Shown here piece by piece: positions 17,786 through 24,955 of a stretch of 64,000 nucleotides of DNA; position 1 is the first letter of the stretch, and every line of letters begins with the position of its first letter. Both the position numbers and the translations under genes were made by a program. The notes below the pieces were generated by a model. It did not search any database. It was not told where the DNA came from and worked only from the letters and a program-made list of their open reading frames with translations. Source of the stretch: JBEBVQ01 sp037190845 (GTDB lineage: Bacteria; Bacteroidota; Bacteroidia; Chitinophagales; Chitinophagaceae); contig JBBCJI010000030.1 of the NCBI GenBank assembly GCA_037190845.1, forward strand, positions 115,656 through 179,655. Direction: 5' to 3'.

Positions 17786-19027
17786 ATGCTGCATTTTGAG
17801 CGGTTTACCTTGGATAACGGGCTAAAGGTATTGGTGCACGAAGATCATGCAACGCCTATGGTGGCGATGAATATATTGTATGATGTCGGTGCTCGTGATG
17901 AAGATGAAAGCCGTACCGGCTTTGCCCACCTGTTTGAGCACCTGATGTTTGGCGGATCGGTGCATATACCCGTATACGATGAACCCCTGCAGATGGCCGG
18001 TGGTGAAAATAATGCCTATACAACCAACGATATTACCAACTATTATATCCAGCTTCCTGCAGAGAATATAGAAACTGCTTTCTGGCTGGAGAGCGACCGG
18101 ATGTTATCCCTGGCATTCAGTGAAAAAAGCCTTAACGTACAACGCCGTGTGGTGTGTGAAGAATTTAAAGAACATTACCTCAACAAGCCCTATGGCGATG
18201 CCTGGCAACATTTGCGTCAGCTTGCCTACCGGCAGCATCCCTATAAATGGATGACCATCGGGAAGGAACTGAAACATATTGAGGAAGCGCAGTTGGAAGA
18301 TGTTCGTTCGTTTTTCTTCCGGCATTACCGGCCGGCGAATGCAGTGTTGTGTGTGGCCGGACATATTACTACAAAAGAAGTCCGGGACCTTGCAGAAAAA
18401 TGGTTCGGAGATATCCCGCCTGGTGAAAAACATCAGCGCCGGTTGCCTGCAGAGCCACGTCAGCAGGAAGCCCGCACAAAAACAGTGACCGCAGATGTGC
18501 CGTTTGAGGCATTGTATAAAGCCTGGCATATGGACGGGCGTCTGTCTGCGTCTTATTATGCTGCCGACCTGATCACGGAAATCATGGGTAATGGTTATGC
18601 TTCCCGTCTCTACCAGAGGCTGGTAAAGGAGCTGCAACTGTTCAGCGGTATTAACTGCTATCATACAGGTAGCACGGATCCTGGCTTGCTGGTAGTTGAG
18701 GGAAAGATCGTTGAAGGGAAGACGCTCGAAGAAGCCAATGATGCGGTGGAAGCGGAGCTGCAGCATTTATGCGATAAAGGTATAACAGAGGCCGAACTGG
18801 AAAAAGCAAAGAACAAGATTGAAGCGATGGTGGCATTTGAGGATATGAGCCTGCTGTCGCGCGCCAACAACCTTGCTTTTTATGAATTGCTGGGTGACGC
18901 GCATATGGTCAATGAAGAGTTGGATAAATATCGTGCCGTATCTGCCGGATTTTTGCAGGAAACAGCGCGGGAATTGTTCCGGCCTGATAACAGCAATACT
19001 TTGTTTTACCGGAGAAAAATAAGCTGA
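17786..19027 (+). CDS. M16 family zinc peptidase
   Basis: 413 residues from the ATG at 17786; the longer frame from the GTG at 17717 would translate the quasi-palindrome and is unlikely. The inverted zinc motif HLFEH is at 48-52, with the distal glutamate in the following EEFKEHYLN region, and an R/Y-bearing C-terminal M16_C half (NGYASRLYQRLV). No signal peptide is visible, unlike many M16 proteins. M16 enzymes degrade short peptides or process precursors, often as two-domain clams; this single 413-residue chain has one active and one inactive half. Substrate unknown. Confidence 0.9.
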   Translation: MLHFERFTLDNGLKVLVHEDHATPMVAMNILYDVGARDEDESRTGFAHLFEHLMFGGSVHIPVYDEPLQMAGGENNAYTTNDITNYYIQLPAENIETAFWLESDRMLSLAFSEKSLNVQRRVVCEEFKEHYLNKPYGDAWQHLRQLAYRQHPYKWMTIGKELKHIEEAQLEDVRSFFFRHYRPANAVLCVAGHITTKEVRDLAEKWFGDIPPGEKHQRRLPAEPRQQEARTKTVTADVPFEALYKAWHMDGRLSASYYAADLITEIMGNGYASRLYQRLVKELQLFSGINCYHTGSTDPGLLVVEGKIVEGKTLEEANDAVEAELQHLCDKGITEAELEKAKNKIEAMVAFEDMSLLSRANNLAFYELLGDAHMVNEELDKYRAVSAGFLQETARELFRPDNSNTLFYRRKIS

Positions 19028-19065
19028 CTAAAATCGAAGGTTGAAAATTGGAGATTATGATGAGC

Positions 19066-20589
19066 TTATGAAAACCCCCGTGTCAGCCAGCCTCTTCTAT
19101 GAGCCGTTGCAATGGCATAAGGCGTAATCCAGAATAAACCGAAAGCATATAAAATCCCATACGAATAAGCCCAGAACGCTCCGGATATATTATACCTCTT
19201 TGCGTAAAAGAAAACCGGAATGCTTGATAGAATTAATATACTGAAAAGCGTAGCGCTAATAAATAGCACCGGATGCGTGAGTATAAAAAACAACATAAAT
19301 AATACTGCCGGATAAGCCATAATGATCTTTATCCATTGATTCAGAAACAAAAGCCTTGTGCCGGCTTTAGATTCATTTCTGAACTTGCTGAAGACGAATT
19401 TTGCCATCATGATGTTTTCGCGCACGTTACTACGTCCCCATCTGATAAACATCTTATACAACCCTTTATATTTTTCGGGTACATTGGTAAGCACATAAGC
19501 GTTTCTTTGAAACAACGTCTGATACCCTTGTTTCAAAATCATATTCGTCATCGCACGGTCTTCGCCGATGTCCGAAGGCTGCCCCATAAATGTTTGATTG
19601 ATCCATTCCGGAAGACAGGCAAACACTGCTTTGCGGCGATAGGCTGCTAATGCTCCCGGAGTGCAAAGCACAGATCCTAACATACTTTCTGCAGAACGGA
19701 CGAATTCAAAGCTGAAGACAAAACTCACATTCAGCATTCTTGGGATGATCGCTTTGTCATTATTTAAAACATGTACATTCCCTGCAACAGCGCCGCACTT
19801 TTTATTCGTAACAAACGGGCTGACCAGATTTCGTAAGGTGTCGGCCTTTACAACTGAATCACTATCTACCGTCACAAAAATCTCTCCGGTAGCCATGTTA
19901 AATCCACGATAGAGTGCATGACGCTTACCCTTATTTTCAGGCTGCTGATAGATGGATAAGCGATCTCCTAATTTTTCTTTGGCTTGCTGCATCCATAACC
20001 AGGTATCATCCCTGCTTCCGTCATCAATCGCAATCAACTGTAATTTTTCTTTGGGGTAATCGCTATTGGCCAGGCTCAGTAATGTATGCCAGACTTGTTC
20101 ACCCTCATTGTATGCAGGAACAATGACTGTACATGTAGGCAATAAATCGTCTGTAACTGATGCTACAGGTTTGTAGCGCAGGTAAAGGAACAAATTAAAG
20201 AGGTAAAAGCCACATTTAAAGACAAGTAACGAAATAGTTATGGCAAAGAATACAAAACCCCATGTCGAGTTTATTCTGTCGGTATTAAACTGATGAAAGT
20301 GCGGCTGTAATACATACATCCCCAAAGCAGCCCCGGTCAGCAAGAGGAGCGTACTTGCCAGTACTATATTGGGCTTCGTTTTTGTGACATACTCAAAAGT
20401 ATTATGTATAGCAGTGTGTATTTTTTGACGAACGGGATAAACAATTCCCTTTAATGATACATTATAGACAGGAATTGTGATACTAAATAAATGAGATTCA
20501 TGATTGCCGGTATCTATTTTCGAAAGGTCTGATTGTTTTGAAATATTGCTTCTATATTCCATCCTCGTTATATCCATTGTTTCTAACAT
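19066..20589 (-). CDS. Membrane family 2 glycosyltransferase (NodC/HAS/PgaC-like)
   Basis: 507 residues. Two membrane helices come early (about 77-97 and 112-135), then a GT2 catalytic domain: TVIVPAYNEGEQVW, AIDDGSRDDTW, the DxD motif in TVDSDSVV, GEDRAMTNMIL, and FIRWGRSNVRE, matching the QxxRW processivity motif only in its RW. Several helices follow to the C-terminus. This architecture fits a processive synthase of an N-acetylglucosamine or hyaluronan-like polymer, with the chain moved across the membrane by the same protein. No partner polysaccharide genes are adjacent. Convergent with the M16 gene. Polymer identity is not predictable. Confidence 0.88.
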   Translation of the reverse strand: MLETMDITRMEYRSNISKQSDLSKIDTGNHESHLFSITIPVYNVSLKGIVYPVRQKIHTAIHNTFEYVTKTKPNIVLASTLLLLTGAALGMYVLQPHFHQFNTDRINSTWGFVFFAITISLLVFKCGFYLFNLFLYLRYKPVASVTDDLLPTCTVIVPAYNEGEQVWHTLLSLANSDYPKEKLQLIAIDDGSRDDTWLWMQQAKEKLGDRLSIYQQPENKGKRHALYRGFNMATGEIFVTVDSDSVVKADTLRNLVSPFVTNKKCGAVAGNVHVLNNDKAIIPRMLNVSFVFSFEFVRSAESMLGSVLCTPGALAAYRRKAVFACLPEWINQTFMGQPSDIGEDRAMTNMILKQGYQTLFQRNAYVLTNVPEKYKGLYKMFIRWGRSNVRENIMMAKFVFSKFRNESKAGTRLLFLNQWIKIIMAYPAVLFMLFFILTHPVLFISATLFSILILSSIPVFFYAKRYNISGAFWAYSYGILYAFGLFWITPYAIATAHRRGWLTRGFS

Positions 20590-20830
20590 CAGCGATTCTT
20601 TTTAAAAGCTCTTTTCTTTAAAGAGAGACTCATAATGAAATGTCATGAGACGTTAACAACCAAGGTTGGCAAACCCTGTACCATTTCTCGTGATTGTCTG
20701 AAAATGAGATGATTATCGTGCGCTGAATAGTAATAAAGTGTAGAGTTTTTCTACAGAGTGTGGTACAGTTGCGCACAGTTTGATTTATCTGTAACGGTAA
20801 GTAGTCAGACCTTAAAAAGTCAATGCCGTC

Positions 20831-20860
20831 ATGAGATCCCGGGTCAAGCCCGGGATGACA
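20831..20860 (-). repeat. REP-like hairpin, copy 1
   Basis: 30 bases: ATGAG, an 8-base arm ATCCCGGG, loop TCAAG, arm CCCGGGAT, then GACA. Perfect stem. It shares its frame and loop with the inverted copy at 20918-20947 but has different stem bases. Strand is arbitrary. Confidence 0.8.
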
Positions 20861-20917
20861 TAGTAGACAGATTCGTAGTCAGTACATTTAACGGACGTGC
20901 CCAACCACTAACCACTG

Positions 20918-20947
20918 TGTCATTGCGGCCTTGAGCCGCAATCTCAT
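20918..20947 (+). repeat. REP-like hairpin, copy 2 (inverted to copy 1)
   Basis: On the opposite strand it reads ATGAG, arm ATTGCGGC, loop TCAAG, arm GCCGCAAT, GACA. Flanks and loop are identical to copy 1. Three stem base pairs differ, each with a matching change on the other arm. 57 bases separate the two copies. Confidence 0.8.
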
Positions 20948-20992
20948 TCAGTACGTGGATCTATACGATCAGGAAGATCAAAATAATTACAG

Positions 20993-22417
20993 TCAGATAT
21001 GCTTCTTCTTCCAGTAATAATAAAACGGCAACCCGGAAATAATAAGGATGAGGCCTATGATTGATTGCTCCGGGGATTCTACAAAAGTGACCGCTAATAA
21101 TACTACGCAGAATAACGTAAATACGAAGGGAACAACCGGGTAGCCTAAAGTTTTATAAGGACGGTGCAGACCTTTTTTTCTTATTCTGAGGATAATAACG
21201 CCGAATACGATCAGGCCGTAAAAAGCAAAGGCCACAATCACGACCAGGTCGGTCAGCAGATCGAAGGAGCCTGAAAAAACCAGTATACACCCCCAGATGC
21301 ATTGCAGGATCAGGGAGTTGGCGGGTGTGCTATGCTTCCTGTGTGTTCGTCCGATATTTCTGAAGAATAGTCCTTTTTGCGCCATGGCATAATATATTCG
21401 GGCAGACACCAGGATGGTGGCATTGGTACAGCCCAGTGTAGATACCAGAATCATTGCGCTGATCACATAAGCGCCTCCGCTGCCGAACATTTTGTCCACA
21501 ACCAGCACCGCAGGTATTTTATTTTCGTCTTTGCTGATTTCGGCCAGCATTTCCTGCACCGGTAATACATAGAGGTACGCTGCATTAATCAACAGATAAA
21601 GTGTGATGATGATGAGCATCCCGATGGTCATGGCTTTTGGAATGTTTTTTTCGGGTTGGTGCAGCTCTTCTCCTACAAAGCCCAATGCGACCCAGCCTTC
21701 GTAGGCCCAGAAAGCATGACGCATTGCAATGACCATGGCGCCGCACATCCCCAGAAAACCAAGCTCGCCGATGTGAAAGGCAGGTGTTTTAAAGGTTTCA
21801 ATGTCGGCTGTATTGCTTCCGAAAACCAACGCGGTAATGGCCAGGATACACAATATGATAATGATGGTAAAGACCAGGCTTAGATTGCCGCCCTGTTTTG
21901 CACCCCGGATGTTGAGCAGCGTAAGGAAGATAATCAGGAGGCAGGCAACCAGCTTCCCGCCGATATTGTCGAAAGGTGTTATGATACCCAGAAAGGTTAT
22001 CGAGGTAATATCGCCTGATAATTGTGGCAAAGGGATAAACGTAGCCAGTGCTCCGGCAAAGACAAAAGCAATAGAAGAAATGGCTGCCGTCTGAATAACT
22101 GTAAACGAAGCCCAGCCGTAGAGAAATGAAATGGTTTTGCCGTAAATTTTTTCAAGCCAGGAAAACGGCCCCCCGGAATCGGGGTATAAAGCGCCTAATT
22201 CCGCAATACTCCACATGCCGAATAAAGTGAGTAATCCGGCTAAAGCAAATGCGATGATCACTAAATAGGGAGCGCCGAGTACATCGGCCATGGGAGCTAC
22301 TTTTTTGAATACGCCGGAGCCGACTATGGTGCTGATGACGATGATGATGGCCATTTTCAGGCCGAAAGATCTTTTTAATCCCCGGGGGGCAGTGTTGTGT
22401 ACAGGTTCTTGCGTCAT
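20993..22417 (-). CDS. APC-superfamily amino acid permease
   Basis: 474 residues with about 12 hydrophobic helices. The first unwound helix carries the family motif IVGSGVFKK, and SGGPFSWLEKIYG follows helix 2. This matches amino acid/polyamine antiporters of the APC family in the cytoplasmic membrane. The C-terminus is short and basic (YYYWKKKHI). It is the last gene of a tight minus-strand operon csaA-cupin-permease (gaps of 13 and 9 bases). Substrate not predictable from sequence alone. Confidence 0.9.
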   Translation of the reverse strand: MTQEPVHNTAPRGLKRSFGLKMAIIIVISTIVGSGVFKKVAPMADVLGAPYLVIIAFALAGLLTLFGMWSIAELGALYPDSGGPFSWLEKIYGKTISFLYGWASFTVIQTAAISSIAFVFAGALATFIPLPQLSGDITSITFLGIITPFDNIGGKLVACLLIIFLTLLNIRGAKQGGNLSLVFTIIIILCILAITALVFGSNTADIETFKTPAFHIGELGFLGMCGAMVIAMRHAFWAYEGWVALGFVGEELHQPEKNIPKAMTIGMLIIITLYLLINAAYLYVLPVQEMLAEISKDENKIPAVLVVDKMFGSGGAYVISAMILVSTLGCTNATILVSARIYYAMAQKGLFFRNIGRTHRKHSTPANSLILQCIWGCILVFSGSFDLLTDLVVIVAFAFYGLIVFGVIILRIRKKGLHRPYKTLGYPVVPFVFTLFCVVLLAVTFVESPEQSIIGLILIISGLPFYYYWKKKHI

Positions 22418-22426
22418 TTAGGATGT

Positions 22427-22792
22427 TCAGATGTTTTCAAGTTGATCACGGGTAAGGTTGTTTCTCGTATCGCCGGTGTTGAGCGTAGAAACCGGTTCAA
22501 ATAACATTACTGCAACTTCATGATCAGCAACGGGTCTGTGCTCCACGCCTTTGGGCACGATTAAAAATTCATTTTCTTTGAGGGTAACGGTTTTGTCACG
22601 AAACTCCATATTGAATTCCCCTTTCAGCACATAAAACATTTCGTCTTCGTGGTCGTGCTTGTGCCAGACAAACACACCCTGAAATTTTACGAGTTTCACA
22701 TGCTGTCCGTTCAGTTCGCCGACGATCCTGGGATTCCAGTAGTCGTGAAACAGCGATAGTTTATCTGCAATGGTGATTTTTTCCGGTAACAT
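22427..22792 (-). CDS. Small cupin-domain protein
   Basis: 121 residues forming one cupin barrel. The metal motif 1 is visible as WHKHDHEDEMFYVLKGEF (H, H, E spaced as in the family), with motif 2 in EHRPVADHEVAVMLFEP. Single-domain cupins of this type bind a divalent metal and act as small oxygenases, isomerases or sensors. Sits between csaA and the permease in one operon. Specific reaction unknown. Confidence 0.88.
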   Translation of the reverse strand: MLPEKITIADKLSLFHDYWNPRIVGELNGQHVKLVKFQGVFVWHKHDHEDEMFYVLKGEFNMEFRDKTVTLKENEFLIVPKGVEHRPVADHEVAVMLFEPVSTLNTGDTRNNLTRDQLENI

Positions 22793-22805
22793 ATTCCGTG
22801 TTTGA

Positions 22806-23150
22806 TTATCCTATTCGTAAGCCGTTCTTTACGGGTTTGTCCGTTGTTAATAATGTCACTTCGTTGCCATTCACAACGCCGAGTATGAGACATTCACTTT
22901 GTATAGTGGCTATTTGTTTGGCAGGAAAATTGACTACTGCAATAACCTGCTTGCCGGCAAGCTCATCGGGTGCATACAGTTTCGTTATTTGTGCCGATGA
23001 TTTCCGGGTCCCATAATCGCCAAAATCGACGATGATTTTATAAGCCGGATTCCTGGCTTCTTTGAATACTTCGGCGCTTATTACTGTTCCTACTCTGATC
23101 TCTACCTTTGAGAAATCGTCCCAGCTTATGATTGCTTCAGTTTGTGCCAT
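22806..23150 (-). CDS. csaA: CsaA, tRNA-binding-domain export chaperone
   Basis: 114 residues of the tRNA_bind (EMAP/OB) fold in the short CsaA form: ISWDDFSKVEIRVGTV, KIIVDFG, GTRKSSAQIT, GKQVIAVVNFPAKQI, ESECLILG-type ending. CsaA is a dimeric cytoplasmic protein thought to act as a secretion chaperone in Bacillus; the tRNA link is structural. First gene of the csaA-cupin-permease operon. A partial -7 box (TAcaTTTa, minus strand) lies about 30 bases upstream. Confidence 0.92.
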   Translation of the reverse strand: MAQTEAIISWDDFSKVEIRVGTVISAEVFKEARNPAYKIIVDFGDYGTRKSSAQITKLYAPDELAGKQVIAVVNFPAKQIATIQSECLILGVVNGNEVTLLTTDKPVKNGLRIG

Positions 23151-23327
23151 ATTCCTGTAATAGTTCGGGTATCACTGTAAATGTATAAAAACGAACTGTT
23201 AAAGAAGAATGTCCTCATTCTGAAGAATATACATCCATATTTGGGTTTCTGATGTAGAGATGTGGTATCGTTCTTCGGAAAAACAAAGGCTTTCCTGTAT
23301 CTTTCCGCCACAAAACCAGCTGTGATT

Positions 23328-23636
23328 ATGGCTAAATATCTGTTGCACGGCAGGCTTGCCGCCGCCGAAGGGAGAGGAGCTCAATTGTCCGGGATACTCC
23401 TCGAAGCCGCTGCGCTGGTGTCCGCGGCCAAAGGATGCCGGGCTTATGTAGTGAGCCGTTCGGCGGATGAGCCGGACTCGGTTTGGGTTACAGAGATATG
23501 GGACAGTAAGGAAGATCACGACCAGTCCCTGCAACTGCCGGGTGTCCGGGAACTGATCGGAAAAGCCATCCCCATCCTGGCCGGGCAACCCCAAAAGGGA
23601 CAGGAACTGGAAATTCTCGGTGGGAAGCTGGGATAA
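23328..23636 (+). CDS. Putative antibiotic-biosynthesis-monooxygenase-like (ABM) protein
   Basis: 102 residues from the ATG at 23328; an extension to 23262 would cover the probable promoter (TAtcTTTC, about 23299-23306). The pattern MAKYLLHGRL, LLEAAALVSAAKGCRAY, DSVWVTEIWDSKEDHDQSL fits the dimeric alpha/beta ABM fold of small quinol monooxygenases (YgiN-like). Members handle quinols or polyketide rings, or are heme-related. A 6-base stem (23644-23649 with 23663-23668) separates it from the convergent hxlR-type gene. Family call is good; substrate unknown. Confidence 0.8.
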   Translation: MAKYLLHGRLAAAEGRGAQLSGILLEAAALVSAAKGCRAYVVSRSADEPDSVWVTEIWDSKEDHDQSLQLPGVRELIGKAIPILAGQPQKGQELEILGGKLG

Positions 23637-23688
23637 AAATGCGGGGACAAGGTATAATAGCCTGTCCCTGAACGCTCCTGATATCTGC

Positions 23689-24060
23689 TTACAGCGTCTG
23701 TTTTTTCAATATTTTTTTACGGTGCAGTATTCCCCAGGCCTGCAGCGCCCCGATGAGTTTATGCAGCGACATCCCATGTTCGGTAAGCTCGTATTCAACA
23801 ACCGGGGGAAAGGCATCATAGACCGTTCGTTTTACCAGACCGTTGGATTCCAGCTCCCGTAATTCCTTCGACAGCATTTTGTCCGTGATGCCATGCACCT
23901 CTCTGGCCAGTTGTTTGAATCTTTTGGTGCCCAATGTAAGCGCAACGATGATCTGCAGCTTCCACTTGCCGCCAAGCACATCCAGCGCATCCCTCACCGG
24001 CAGTATTGCCCGCCTGCAATCTTCTTCGGTACACTTTTCTGTGCGTTCCATGATTTCCAT
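23689..24060 (-). CDS. HxlR-family winged-helix regulator
   Basis: 123 residues. The family signature is clear: CTEEDCRRAILPVRDAL with N-terminal cysteines, then LDVLGGKWKLQIIVAL, FKQLAREVHGITDKMLSKEL, ELESNGLVKRTVY and VEYELTEHG. HxlR/YodB regulators bind palindromic operators as dimers, and several sense quinones or diamide-type stress through an N-terminal cysteine. It is divergent from the doxX-type gene, with two palindromes in the shared gap (24073-24107). It probably controls itself and doxX. Confidence 0.93.
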   Translation of the reverse strand: MEIMERTEKCTEEDCRRAILPVRDALDVLGGKWKLQIIVALTLGTKRFKQLAREVHGITDKMLSKELRELESNGLVKRTVYDAFPPVVEYELTEHGMSLHKLIGALQAWGILHRKKILKKQTL

Positions 24061-24072
24061 AATTGCCGGTTT

Positions 24073-24107
24073 ACTATCTAAAAGTATAGTGCTTTACAAA
24101 AGTAAAG
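24073..24107. promoter_or_regulatory. Two palindromes in the hxlR/doxX divergent region
   Basis: Palindrome 1: ACTAT (24073-24077) and ATAGT (24086-24090). Palindrome 2: CTTTAC (24092-24097) and GTAAAG (24102-24107). Both lie between the divergent start codons and near the hxlR-type start, as expected for operators of this regulator family. A TAGTTTTG -7 box for doxX is at 24135-24142. Confidence 0.5.
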
Positions 24108-24134
24108 TAATATAAAAAGGAAAGTAAAGGTAGG

Positions 24135-24142
24135 TAGTTTTG
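24135..24142 (+). promoter_or_regulatory. Probable doxX -7 box (TAGTTTTG)
   Basis: Exact TAnnTTTG match 72 bases ahead of the doxX-type start codon and just downstream of the two palindromes. No convincing -33 element. Confidence 0.4.
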
Positions 24143-24213
24143 CCCGATTATAATAAGGGTGTATTTCCCGGTAAACGAACATTAATCCATAATTTATTTT
24201 AAACCAGTTATTC

Positions 24214-24597
24214 ATGAAAAAGAACAGGATCATATTCTGGACAACAACAGGCCTTTTTTCTTTAATGATGTTATTCAGTGCTTACAATTATTTTGTCTCT
24301 CCGGATGTGGAAGCAGGCTTTCGGCATTTGGGCTTCCCGGGTTATTTCCGGATTGAGCTGGCCATGGCAAAGATCCTGGGTGCGATCGCATTGCTGATCC
24401 CGGCAATCCCGGGAAGGCTCCGGCAATTTGCCTATGCCGGGTTTACCATCAACCTGATATCGGCTTCTATTGCACATGGATTCAGTGGAGATCCGGCTCA
24501 AAGCGTTATAATGCCTTTGGTATTCCTGGTGATACTGGCGGTTTCTTATGTGTATGGCAACAGACTGCGGCTCACCCGGCAAACAGCTAATGTATAA
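24214..24597 (+). CDS. DoxX-like membrane protein
   Basis: 127 residues with four hydrophobic helices: at the N-terminus, around AMAKILGAIALLIPAIPG, around FAYAGFTINLISASIAHG, and the last (SVIMPLVFLVILAVSYVYG). This matches the DoxX/DUF4870-type small membrane family common in Bacteroidota next to HxlR regulators. Role is uncertain; DoxX relatives are linked to thiol redox balance and quinone biology. Probably induced through the adjacent regulator. Confidence 0.85.
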   Translation: MKKNRIIFWTTTGLFSLMMLFSAYNYFVSPDVEAGFRHLGFPGYFRIELAMAKILGAIALLIPAIPGRLRQFAYAGFTINLISASIAHGFSGDPAQSVIMPLVFLVILAVSYVYGNRLRLTRQTANV

Positions 24598-24669
24598 CGG
24601 GAGCGTGGTGATTCAATCATTTGCTGATATAGCTTTCTCCCGGTAGAAAGTTTGTTTTTTTTCAAATCA

Positions 24670-24701
24670 GGAAGGCCCGGATCCGTCGATCCGGGCCTTC
24701 C
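24670..24701. terminator. Perfect 14-bp hairpin behind doxX
   Basis: Stem 24670-24683 pairs without mismatch with 24688-24701 around the loop CGTC. GC-rich and very stable. A T-run lies before it (24654-24662), not after it, so it is not a standard rho-independent terminator on the plus strand. It may block read-through, protect the 3' end, or be a repeat. It sits in the 358-base gap 24598-24955, in which nothing else is recognised. Confidence 0.6.
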
Positions 24702-24955
24702 TGTGTAATAGCTGTGTTTGCAGGAAAGTATGTTCTTTTTATTCGATCCCCATGCACTACTTAAGTATCTGCGTACGCAAGGAGCATGTCTGCCAAAACA
24801 TGTTTATGTTTTTTCTGACAAGGATGTTGTTGGTAGTTTTGTTTTCGTATCGTAATAAAGAACGTACAAAAATCCGAAATAAGCAGATCCGGAAGATACA
24901 GGTCTGTTGGCCAGCAAATATTCCGGCCCGGCGTTTACGAAATAAAATCCTGTCT

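Larger units (their letters stand above)
20590..20992. other. 403-base gene-free gap between two minus-strand genes
   Basis: Nothing coding is supported here. The gap holds the REP-like inverted pair (20831-20860 and 20918-20947) and a small stem at about 20744-20760. It must also carry the promoter of the glycosyltransferase on its minus strand, but no clear TAnnTTTG box was found. Confidence 0.6.

Noticed and set aside
24752..24955. Upstream extension of the IgGFc-type protein to the ATG at 24752
   Set aside because: It would put a 68-residue basic segment ahead of a clear signal peptide that starts at 24956.
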